A DNA stretch of 64,000 bases from Arthrobacter sp. Leaf137 (GTDB lineage: Bacteria > Actinomycetota > Actinomycetes > Actinomycetales > Micrococcaceae): the NCBI RefSeq assembly GCF_001423525.1, contig NZ_LMOI01000012.1, positions 550-64,549 of the forward strand, read 5' to 3'. Every line of letters starts with the position of its first letter. Positions within the stretch are counted from its first letter, which is position 1. The notes beneath the pieces were generated by a model. That model did no database searches. It had not been told where the DNA came from and saw nothing but the letters and a program-made list of their open reading frames with translations. Positions 57,084-64,000 of this stretch are shown here, piece after piece. The position numbers and the translations under genes were made by a program.

Positions 57084-57115
57084 CCGCTGCCCGGCGTGGA
57101 AGCCGGGGGCAGCGG
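57084..57115 (-). terminator. Hairpin between the small secreted protein gene and the NRPS
   Basis: Arms 57084-57095 and 57102-57115 pair over 12 bp with a two-base bulge and a six-base loop. It ends about 54 bases before the NRPS start and 18 bases after the stop of the small gene. It could be a partial terminator that sets the ratio of the two products. Confidence 0.55.
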
Positions 57116-57133
57116 TTGGTCAGGCAGGGAAGG

Positions 57134-57409
57134 TTACTGGAACTGGCCGAACTGGAAGGGGCCGGTGCCGCCCAGGTCCACGAGTGGGCCATCCACTACG
57201 GGACCGTTGATGACGCCGCCGTTCAGGATTCCGCCGGCGAGTATGTTGCCCAGCAGCGGTGAACCGCTGCCGGTAGCCTGCTGTGTCACTTCAGTTACGG
57301 GGCCGGACGCTGTGGCGGCCTGCGCGGGGAGGGTGGTTGCGGCGAAACCGGTCAGGGCCAGCAGGGAAGCGGCGGCAGTCCGCGTAATGGTCTTGGCACT
57401 CTGGTTCAC
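57134..57409 (-). CDS. Small secreted Gly-rich protein upstream of the NRPS
   Basis: Precursor of 91 residues if started at the GTG at 57409, which has GGAG six bases upstream; the ATG at 57415 has GGAG directly against it, so GTG is better. A classical signal peptide (AASLLALTGFAATTLPAQA) is followed by about 56 residues: GSPLLGNILAGGILNGGVIN, then GPVVDGPLVDLGG and a FQFGQFQ end. No Cys. Rich in Gly, Asn, Val, Ile and Leu, with a loosely repeated GG-I/V-x-G pattern. I do not recognise a family. It shares orientation with the NRPS, 103 bases ahead of it. Confidence 0.65.
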   Translation of the reverse strand: MNQSAKTITRTAAASLLALTGFAATTLPAQAATASGPVTEVTQQATGSGSPLLGNILAGGILNGGVINGPVVDGPLVDLGGTGPFQFGQFQ

Positions 57410-57570
57410 GATCATCTCCAGTCAGGTAGCAAACAGTTTCCACACTCGTTCAGGTGTCATAAGGGCATTCGGACCTGACGGAGGACCGGATGGGCGGCAA
57501 CATCATGCCAGCGCACGAAACCCCGGAGCCAGGGCTCCCGGGGGCGGTCGTCCCGGCCGAAGTCGCCGTG

Positions 57571-57622
57571 CCACGACACGTATGGCCCGGCGGAAGTTTC
57601 CGCCGGGCCATACGTGTCGTGG
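57571..57622 (-). terminator. Very long perfect inverted repeat after the GH36 gene
   Basis: Two perfect 25-base arms (57571-57595 and 57598-57622) separated by only GT, starting 11 bases past the alpha-galactosidase stop. Works as a strong hairpin; GC-rich, not followed by a T run on the minus strand. Confidence 0.75.
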
Positions 57623-57633
57623 GTTGTGACTGC

Positions 57634-59829
57634 TTAGAGCGCTGTGACCTTGATCAGCACCGCGTGTTCCGGGTTGAGCATCGGCATCGGCAGGCCGACT
57701 TCGCCAAGGAACTGGCCGCTGGCTGTTGCGCCGTCAGTGAGCCAGGCCGGCGGCTGCACCTGGGTGAACGTGTGTCCGTAGTCGGCGTCGCCGGGGGCCG
57801 GGAAGATGGGCTCCACCCGGTAGGTCCGGTCCGGGTGGAGTCCGGGCAGGCCCATCCGTCCCGGCTGCTCGGCACCCGAGGTGCGGGCACAGACGAAGGC
57901 GAACAGCGCCGCCGTCGTACCGTCCGCAGCAGGTTCTGCCGCCGCCACGCCGTGCAGCTGGTATGCCTCATCAGTGATGTCCGCGTGGACCGGGCGGCCG
58001 CTGTGGATCAGGCCCCGGTGCTCCTTGTAGAGCCCGACGACGCGCCGCAGCTCCTCCCGCTCGGCACCCTGGACGCCGCGGACATCCCATTCCATCCCGA
58101 AGTGGCCGAAGAAGGCCGTGATGGCACGGAAGGACAGGTCATGCGTGCGTGCGGTGGTGTGCGATGTGGTGGGGCCGATGTGGCTGCCCACGAGCTCCGG
58201 CGGAACCACGGCGCCGGTCCAGCGCTGGATGGCCTGCCGTTCCAGGGCGTCGTTGCAGTCCGATGCCCAGACCCGCCCGGTCCGCTCCAGGATTCCCAGG
58301 TCAACACGCCCGCCGCCGGAGGAGCAGCTTTCAATTTCGACGCCGGGGTGGGCCTTGCGGAGCTCGTCGAACAGCCGGTACGCGGCGAGGGTCTGTTCGT
58401 GGACGGAGGCGCGGCCGGCATGGCCCTGTTCAACGATGTCCCGGTTCTGGTCCCACTTGAGGTAGCTGATGTTGTTCTCACCCAGAAGTGCCGAGATCCG
58501 GTCGAAAACGTACTGCCAGGCCTCCGGGTTGACGAGGTCGATGACGTGCTGGTTGCGCCATTCAAGGGGCAGCCTGCCGCCGTCCTTGTGGGCCACCGCC
58601 GACGGACCCGAAATCCAATCCGGGTGTGCCCGGGCAACATCCGAGTCCAGGTTGACCATCTCCGGTTCCACCCACAGCCCGAACTCCATCCCCCGCGAAG
58701 TGACGGCATCGATCAGCGGCGTCAGCCCGTCCGGCCAGAGGGTCTCGTCCACGTACCAGTCGCCCAGGCCCGCGTGGTCGTCGCGGCGGCCGCGGAACCA
58801 GCCGTCGTCAAGCACGAAGCGCTCAACGCCGAGGTCCGCGGCGGAATCGGCAAGCTCGATCAGGGTGCCGAGGTCGTGGTTGAAGTACACGGCCTCCCAG
58901 GTGTTCAGCACCACCGGGCGCGGCTTCGCGGCGGCCGTCCCGGCCGTGGCGGCAGGAAGGATGTGGTGGGGGCGGGACCGGAACCAGCTGTAGAAAGCCT
59001 CGGTGATGCCGTCCAGGCCCCGGTCCGAATAGGCAGCGAACAGGGCCGGCGTGCTGTAGCTGCCGCCCGGCGCGAGGATGACCTCCGCGGAGCCCAGAAG
59101 TTCCGAGCCTCCAATCATGGTCCGTCCGTCGCCGATGGTATCCGCGAACTGTTCGTGGTTGCCGCTCCACGCCAGGTGGGTGGCCCAGACCTTGCCGTGC
59201 CGGTTTCCGAAACTTTTGGTGCCGGCGGCGAACAGGAGGGAGGAGTCGTGGCCGGTGCGGCCGTGCCGTCCGGAGCGGACCCACGTGCCCTGCTGGATGG
59301 GCCGCCGCTGCGGCTGGCGTTCGCGGCACCAGCGTCCGGTCAGGTCGAGGAGTTCGGCGGCGTCCGGCGCCACCGGGAGGACGGTAGCCAGTTCGTCCAC
59401 CTGGAAGGGTGTGGTGCCGTTGTTGGTGAGGGTGTGCCGCAGTTCCAGCAGGCCGCCGGCGTGCAGCGTGAGGGAGGTGGCGACGCTGACGCCGGTGTCG
59501 GCGTCGGCCTGGACGATGGTGGCCCGCCCGGCACCCGCCGTGTCCACCGACGTGACGCGGAGGCGGGACGAGAAGTCCAGGCCCGGAGCGCCGTCGGTGA
59601 TCCGGTTGCCGCGGAGGGCAGGGCGGCCCCGCCAGGACGAGGAAGCCTGGGGGAGGAGCGCGGCGGGGACGCGGGCGTCCACGGAGGAATTTCCCACAGG
59701 CGTGGTGAGGATGGCGAGGCCTGGAAGTGCTGCACCCAGGTCCGCGCCCCAGTGGATGACCTCGGCCTCCCCGCTGTCGAAGCTGATCAGCAGGCTGGTG
59801 CCGGCGGAACGGAGGTGCAGGGGATCCAT
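57634..59829 (-). CDS. GH36 alpha-galactosidase
   Basis: Enzyme of 731 residues that removes terminal alpha-galactose, for example from raffinose-type sugars. Domains: N-terminal beta-supersandwich about 1-310, TIM barrel about 320-640, C-terminal beta sheet. The nucleophile is Asp460 in YLKWDQNRD and the acid/base Asp524 in WASDCNDALERQ; GVERFVLDDGWFRGRRDDHA and WVEPEMVNLDSD are typical. No signal peptide, so it acts on imported substrate. 151 bases after the binding-protein gene and probably in the same operon. Confidence 0.94.
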   Translation of the reverse strand: MDPLHLRSAGTSLLISFDSGEAEVIHWGADLGAALPGLAILTTPVGNSSVDARVPAALLPQASSSWRGRPALRGNRITDGAPGLDFSSRLRVTSVDTAGAGRATIVQADADTGVSVATSLTLHAGGLLELRHTLTNNGTTPFQVDELATVLPVAPDAAELLDLTGRWCRERQPQRRPIQQGTWVRSGRHGRTGHDSSLLFAAGTKSFGNRHGKVWATHLAWSGNHEQFADTIGDGRTMIGGSELLGSAEVILAPGGSYSTPALFAAYSDRGLDGITEAFYSWFRSRPHHILPAATAGTAAAKPRPVVLNTWEAVYFNHDLGTLIELADSAADLGVERFVLDDGWFRGRRDDHAGLGDWYVDETLWPDGLTPLIDAVTSRGMEFGLWVEPEMVNLDSDVARAHPDWISGPSAVAHKDGGRLPLEWRNQHVIDLVNPEAWQYVFDRISALLGENNISYLKWDQNRDIVEQGHAGRASVHEQTLAAYRLFDELRKAHPGVEIESCSSGGGRVDLGILERTGRVWASDCNDALERQAIQRWTGAVVPPELVGSHIGPTTSHTTARTHDLSFRAITAFFGHFGMEWDVRGVQGAEREELRRVVGLYKEHRGLIHSGRPVHADITDEAYQLHGVAAAEPAADGTTAALFAFVCARTSGAEQPGRMGLPGLHPDRTYRVEPIFPAPGDADYGHTFTQVQPPAWLTDGATASGQFLGEVGLPMPMLNPEHAVLIKVTAL

Positions 59830-59980
59830 GGTGGTCTCTTTCGGTGTTCAGGGGTGCGTCTTAAGTTACGCATAACGGAAATGCCAGGGAAGGGGTGGCC
59901 GGGTGCGGCCGCCGCGAGGAGGAGGACGGCGGCACCCGGCCGGGTGGCTGCGACCACAAACGCAGCCACGGTTGTGGGGG

Positions 59981-61327
59981 TTACTTGAACAGCGCGTTGA
60001 CCTGTTCGTTGGCGGCCGTCAGCGAACTGACCGGCGCCTTGCCGGATACTACGGCGTCCATGGCCGGTTCCATGATGCCCTTGACCTTGGCGGTGTTATC
60101 CGTGATCGGGTACAGGAACGTGGTCTGGTTCTTCACGTGCTCGGTGAAGGCGGTGACGTCCACGCCCTTGGCTTGGAACGCTGCGGCGGCCTTGTCCGAG
60201 GATGCCTTCAGTGCGGGGAAGACCACGGCCTTGGATGCAACGACGTCCTGGCAGGCGGATGAAGCCAGGTATTCAACCCACTTGATGGAGGCGTCCTTCT
60301 TCTTGGTGCCGGCCCAGATGGAGTCGGCCAGGCCGTTGAACATGGAAGCGCGCTTGCCTTCGGGGCCCACGGGGGTGGGAGCGATGCCCACCTGGATGCC
60401 CTTGTATCCGGTGTACTGGCCGATCATCCACGAACCGTGGGCGTTGATGGCGGACTTGCCCGCGGCGAAGGTGTCAGCCATGCTGGCGCCGACGGTGGTT
60501 TCGAGCTTGGGCATGTAGCCCTTGTCCGCCAGGCCCGCAAACCACTGCATGCTGTCCTGGAATTTCGGATCGTCGTAGTTGTAGTGGGTGCCCCACGGGT
60601 TCTTGTCTGTGTGGGACCAGCCGGTGGTGTTGGTGAGGTAGCTCCACTCGGTCTGGCCGGAGGAGTCACCGCCGCCGTTCAGGCCCAGGCCGTAGACCTG
60701 GACGTTGTTCTTGTCGAACCCGGGCTCGTCACCGCGCTTGCCGCTCTTGTCCACGGTCAGGTGGGCGACGACCTTCTCGTAGGTGCCGCCGTCCTCGGGG
60801 TTCCAGGTGAGGTCCTTCATCTGGGCCTCGGAAATTCCGGCGGCGGACAGCATGTCCTTGTTGTAGAACAGGCCGATGGTGTCCCAGTCCTTGGGCAGGC
60901 CGTAGCGCTTGCCGTCCTGGCCCACCCAGAGGTCCGCGAGGCCCTCGTTGTAGGCGGACAGGTCCACTTTGTCCTTGTCCACTGCGTCATCAATGGCCAG
61001 CAGCTGCTTATTCTCGGCTAGCTCGCCGTACCGGCCCAGGTGGTTCGTGAAGACGTCCGGTGCGGTGCCGCCCACGAAGCCGTTGGTGAGGGTGCTCCAG
61101 TAGTCGTCCCAGCCGCGCTGGGTGATCTTGACGGTGATGTCCGGGTTGGCCTTAGTGAAGTCGTCGGCGCACTGCTGGTAGGCCGGAAGCTGGTTGGCGT
61201 CCCACAGCCAGTAACTGATTTCGCCCTTGCCGGCTTCGGCCGAGCCGCCGCCGCTGCCGCAGGCTGAGAGGGCGAGGACCGCTGCGGCGGCCGCAGCAAG
61301 GGCGCCGGTTGCTTTCATTTTCTTCAT
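59981..61327 (-). CDS. Family 1 sugar-binding lipoprotein
   Basis: Extracellular sugar-binding protein of 448 residues. A lipoprotein signal ends in LALSAC followed by a Gly/Ser linker. Body features such as GFVGGTAPDVFTNHLGRYGE and AAGKSAINAHGSWMIGQY are typical of CUT1 binding proteins. Start ATG 61327 after AAAGG; an earlier in-frame ATG has no site. It pairs with the two permeases upstream. Substrate probably an alpha-galactoside, judged by the GH36 gene. Confidence 0.92.
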   Translation of the reverse strand: MKKMKATGALAAAAAAVLALSACGSGGGSAEAGKGEISYWLWDANQLPAYQQCADDFTKANPDITVKITQRGWDDYWSTLTNGFVGGTAPDVFTNHLGRYGELAENKQLLAIDDAVDKDKVDLSAYNEGLADLWVGQDGKRYGLPKDWDTIGLFYNKDMLSAAGISEAQMKDLTWNPEDGGTYEKVVAHLTVDKSGKRGDEPGFDKNNVQVYGLGLNGGGDSSGQTEWSYLTNTTGWSHTDKNPWGTHYNYDDPKFQDSMQWFAGLADKGYMPKLETTVGASMADTFAAGKSAINAHGSWMIGQYTGYKGIQVGIAPTPVGPEGKRASMFNGLADSIWAGTKKKDASIKWVEYLASSACQDVVASKAVVFPALKASSDKAAAAFQAKGVDVTAFTEHVKNQTTFLYPITDNTAKVKGIMEPAMDAVVSGKAPVSSLTAANEQVNALFK

Positions 61328-61400
61328 GGGAGGACCTTTCAGGGATGTTTTCGGGCGGGCCGCCATGGCCCGCGCGAGGTGGGGGGAGGAAAGAGGGAAA

Positions 61401-62342
61401 TTACTTGATGCCGGAAAAGCCGATGGAGTTGACGATCTTCTTGCCGAAGGCGGCGAAGAGGACCAGGACCGGAAGGGCCGAGACGAGGGTGGCTGCCATC
61501 AGGCCCGACCAGTCCGGAGCACCCTGCGGGGACTGCGATTTGAAGACGCCGAGCCCCACCTGGAGCACACGGACGTCATCCTGGGAACCAACCAGCAGCG
61601 GCCAGAAGTACTCGTTCCACTGGCCGATGAAGGTGAGCAGGGCGAGGGTGGCGATGGGGGCTGCGGCGTTGGGCAGGACAATCTGGAAGAAGATGCGGAG
61701 GTGCTTGGCGCCGTCGAGCATTGCCGCTTCCTCCACCTCGCGGGACATGTTCAGGAAGAACTGGCGGAGGAAGAAGATGGCGAACGGGGTCATGAACAGG
61801 TAGGGGAGGACCATTCCGAGCATGGTGTTCAGCAGGTCCAGGTTCTTAATCAGCAGGAAGTTTGGCAGTGCCGTGAAGATCGGCGGGACCAGCATGGTGC
61901 CGAGGAAGAGGCTGAAGACGGCGTTGCGGCCTTTCCAGCGGAGCCGGGCGAAAGCGTAGGCGGCCATGGCGCTGAAGAACACGGCCCCGGCGGTGGTGAT
62001 GGAGGAAAAGACAACGGAGTTGCGGAGGTAGATCCAGAAGTCGATAGCGGCGCCCGAGCCGCCTTCGGCAACGGCTTCCGCGGGAGTCTGCAGGCCGAAA
62101 ACACGCTTGAAGGCACCGAAGGTGAATTCTGCCGGGAGGAGGCTGCCGGCGTTGGTGGCCAGCGCGTTGTTGGTGGACAGTGCGGTCCGCAGCACCCAGA
62201 GGAAGGGAAGGACGGAGACGGCGATGGCCAGGATCAGCAGGGCCCAGGCGCCGGCGCGGCGGGGATTGAACGGGCGGCGTTTGGACGGACGACGGCGGGA
62301 GGCCGGCTTGGCCAGCGGCGCGCGGCTTGCGGTGGTGGTCAT
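61401..62342 (-). CDS. Sugar ABC permease (MalG-like)
   Basis: Membrane protein of 313 residues with six helices; the EAA loop reads EVEEAAMLDGAKHLRIFFQI. A basic N-terminus (SRRRPSKRRPFNPRR) keeps that end inside. Start ATG at 62342 after AAGGAG. It is 10 bases after the MalF-like gene. Confidence 0.93.
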   Translation of the reverse strand: MTTTASRAPLAKPASRRRPSKRRPFNPRRAGAWALLILAIAVSVLPFLWVLRTALSTNNALATNAGSLLPAEFTFGAFKRVFGLQTPAEAVAEGGSGAAIDFWIYLRNSVVFSSITTAGAVFFSAMAAYAFARLRWKGRNAVFSLFLGTMLVPPIFTALPNFLLIKNLDLLNTMLGMVLPYLFMTPFAIFFLRQFFLNMSREVEEAAMLDGAKHLRIFFQIVLPNAAAPIATLALLTFIGQWNEYFWPLLVGSQDDVRVLQVGLGVFKSQSPQGAPDWSGLMAATLVSALPVLVLFAAFGKKIVNSIGFSGIK

Positions 62343-62352
62343 GGAGGACTCC

Positions 62353-63297
62353 TTAGTCCAGGTCCGACTCGTTGCCCTTGAGGAACTTCATCTGGATGAA
62401 GGCCACCAGGGCGAGGATGAGGAAGAGAATGACGGCGATGGCCGCTCCGTAGCCGAAGTCCGACTCCGTGAAGGCGCGCTGGTAGATGTAGTACTGGATG
62501 ACGCGGGTGGCGTTCACCGGGCCGCCGCCTGTGGTCACTGCGACGGTGTCGAAGACCTGGAAGGAACCGATGACGGTGACCACCAGGACCAGTACCAGAA
62601 CCGGACGCAGCAGCGGGATGGTGATTTTGCTGAAGGTCTGCCATGCAGACGCACCGTCCAGCTTGGCTACCTCGTAGACGTGGCCCGGGATGGACTGCAG
62701 GCCGGCGAAGATCAGCAGTGCGGTGTAGCCCATATGCCGCCAGGTGTTGATCAGCGCCTGCGTGGGGATGGCCCACTCCTCGCTGCCAAAGAAGGCCGCC
62801 CGGGGCAGCCCGGCCCACTCGATGAACTGGTTCACCACGCCGATCTGGTAGTCCAGCATCCAGAACCACAGCAGGGCGGCAATGACGTTGGACATCAGGT
62901 AGGGAAGCAGCAGTGCGCCCCGGATGATGGTGGATTTTGCCACCTGGTGCATGAGCAGCGCCAGGCCCAGTGCCAGGGACGTCTGCAGCGCGATGTTCAG
63001 GATGACGTACTGGCCGGTGACGGCCAGTGAGTTCCAAAACAGGGGATCCTTGGCGATCGCCTGGTAGTTCTCCAACCCGATCCATTCCGGATCTCCGAGG
63101 ATGTTGTATTCCGTGAAGCTGAGGTAGATCCCGCGAATAGTGGGCACCAGGTAGAAGAGGACGAATCCGATCATGGCCGGTGCGATGAAGAACAGCGCAA
63201 TCCTGACGTCGCTGCGGGTGCCGGGCAGCTTCCGGTTGAGCAGTGTTCGCTTGGGGTTTTGCTCCCGCGAACGGGGGTTCCTGGTAAGGGTGGTCAT
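62353..63297 (-). CDS. Sugar ABC permease (MalF-like)
   Basis: Membrane protein of 314 residues with six helices and the EAA loop EVAKLDGASAWQTFSKI. The start is ATG 63297 after GGAAGGG; a frame reaching to 63372 runs into the promoter region. First gene of the importer operon. No ATPase gene follows, so it likely uses a shared MsiK-type ATPase encoded elsewhere. Confidence 0.93.
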   Translation of the reverse strand: MTTLTRNPRSREQNPKRTLLNRKLPGTRSDVRIALFFIAPAMIGFVLFYLVPTIRGIYLSFTEYNILGDPEWIGLENYQAIAKDPLFWNSLAVTGQYVILNIALQTSLALGLALLMHQVAKSTIIRGALLLPYLMSNVIAALLWFWMLDYQIGVVNQFIEWAGLPRAAFFGSEEWAIPTQALINTWRHMGYTALLIFAGLQSIPGHVYEVAKLDGASAWQTFSKITIPLLRPVLVLVLVVTVIGSFQVFDTVAVTTGGGPVNATRVIQYYIYQRAFTESDFGYGAAIAVILFLILALVAFIQMKFLKGNESDLD

Positions 63298-63537
63298 CTT
63301 CGACCCTTCCTGATTGTGTGATGTGCCTAACAACCTGCCCAGCAATCTACACGAGTAGATCCTGTGAGGCAAGAGATTAATTTCTGCTCCAAAACGGCTT
63401 GATTTTTGCGTTGCGGAGTTGTTGACTCGAGTAGACCACTGAAAGTCCAGCAGTGGCAGGGCTGGAAACGTTTACCGAATTCCTGCTTGCTTCCGCGCCG
63501 CCACCGGCGCACACCCACTTCCACACAGAAGGAAACA
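63298..63537. promoter_or_regulatory. Divergent promoter region with two matching operators
   Basis: Two 16-bp dyads lie at 63345-63360 (ATCTACACGAGTAGAT) and 63421-63436 (GTTGACTCGAGTAGAC). Both fit NTCTACTCGAGTAGAN with one or two mismatches, and they are 76 bases apart start to start. They stand between the importer operon and the divergent dehydrogenase, as expected for a LacI- or GntR-type repressor; its gene is not in the window. Confidence 0.65.
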
Positions 63538-64000
63538 ATGACGTTCTCAATCGGCATCGTTGGCGCAGGCCAGTTCGGCGGCCAGTTTGCCCACCTGTTC
63601 AACCTCCACCCCGGCGTCAAGGAGGTGTATGTGGTGGACGAGCGCCCGGAACGCGCTGCAGAGGCGGTGGACCGCTACGGCCTCACCGGAGTGAAGCCGG
63701 ACTTCGAGGCCCTCCTGGCCTCCGATGTTGACGCCGTGGCCATCTTCACCCAGCGCTGGACCCACGGTCCGCTGGTTGAGCAGGCCCTCCGCGCGGGCAA
63801 GCACGTCTACTCGGCTGTGCCCATGGCGGTGACGGAAGACGAGATCGCCCGCATCATCGAAGCCGTCCGTGAAACCGGCCTGGTGTACATGATGGGGGAG
63901 ACCAGCTACTACAACCCCGCCACGGTCTACGCCCGCGAGCAACACGCCGCAGGCAAATTTGGGCGGATCTTCTATTCGGAAGGTGACTACGTCCATGACA
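63538..64000 (+). CDS. Gfo/Idh/MocA oxidoreductase, 3' end outside window
   Basis: First 154 residues of an NAD(P)-dependent sugar dehydrogenase. Cofactor motif GIVGAGQFGGQFAHLF; the usual EKP motif is replaced by YSAVPMAVTEDE. ATG at 63538 after AGAAGGAAAC. Divergent from the alpha-galactoside importer and sharing its two operators, so it probably takes part in the use of the same sugar. Confidence 0.9.
   Translation, partial: MTFSIGIVGAGQFGGQFAHLFNLHPGVKEVYVVDERPERAAEAVDRYGLTGVKPDFEALLASDVDAVAIFTQRWTHGPLVEQALRAGKHVYSAVPMAVTEDEIARIIEAVRETGLVYMMGETSYYNPATVYAREQHAAGKFGRIFYSEGDYVHD

Noticed and set aside
57490..59988. 832-codon open frame on the plus strand
   Set aside because: Antisense to the GH36 gene, whose catalytic motifs are clear; rich in Gly, Val, Arg and Pro with no known domain.
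1..64000. tRNA, rRNA, riboswitch, insertion sequence or phage attachment site
   Set aside because: I looked for tRNA 3' CCA/T-loop patterns, transposase motifs and end repeats and found nothing I can support by eye; a covariance-model scan would be needed to exclude small RNAs.

Overview
The window looks like chromosomal DNA of a high-GC actinobacterium of the Arthrobacter / Pseudarthrobacter / Paenarthrobacter type. The grounds are high GC throughout, many GTG starts, 4-base ATGA/GTGA stop-start overlaps, ROK and TetR regulators, many family 1 and family 5 ABC importers, and protein sequences of the kind seen in soil Micrococcaceae. I saw no tRNA, rRNA, CRISPR array, insertion sequence or phage gene.

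Region 1 (1-18085, minus strand) is one long catabolic cluster. Behind a ROK repressor lie a family 5 solute-binding lipoprotein, a Dpp-type permease, a natural permease-ATPase fusion and a second ATPase. They are followed without real gaps by a GMC/FAD sugar oxidase, a DUF6379 protein, a TIM-barrel isomerase-like protein, an MFS transporter, a Gfo/Idh/MocA dehydrogenase, a GH3 and a GH35-type glycosidase, a second Gfo/Idh/MocA dehydrogenase and a further sugar isomerase. The oxidase, DUF6379 and TIM-barrel trio matches the C-glycoside 3-oxidase plus heterodimeric C-glycoside deglycosidase system (CarA/CarB/CarC, DgpB/DgpC). I infer uptake of a plant glycoside, oxidation of the sugar at C3, cleavage of the C-C or C-O bond, and processing of the keto sugar. 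The last gene carries a perfect 99-bp in-frame tandem duplication.

Region 2 (18279-27433, plus strand) starts with a divergent GH3, then a GH106 rhamnosidase remnant with a large internal deletion and a GH43. A patch of decayed fragments (CaiB/BaiF, DUF3500) follows, then a 1171-residue secreted GH30-type endo-galactanase with carbohydrate-binding modules and a strong terminator.

Region 3 (27561-43394) is housekeeping and stress DNA: small membrane and hypothetical proteins with a TetR regulator, a large-subunit catalase (katE), a DUF3592 protein, a CbxX-type AAA+ ATPase and a secreted protein with six ChW repeats. Next comes an XRE regulator divergent from an MFS/cupin/aldo-keto reductase/flavodoxin/CMD operon. 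Last is a TetR-SDR-quinone reductase group that shares an ACTCA-N4-TGAGT operator.

Region 4 (43642-57415, minus strand) is a compact biosynthetic cluster: a small secreted Gly-rich protein, a 3530-residue trimodular NRPS (C-A-T-C-A-T-C-A-T-TE), an MbtH-like protein, a DrrA/DrrB-like exporter and an Sfp-type phosphopantetheinyl transferase. All three adenylation domains have almost the same, acidic-looking pocket. The product is unknown to me.

Region 5 (57571-64000) is an alpha-galactoside locus: a GH36 alpha-galactosidase and a family 1 sugar ABC importer lacking its own ATPase, divergent from a Gfo/Idh/MocA dehydrogenase that runs off the right edge. Two matching palindromic operators lie in the divergent promoter region.
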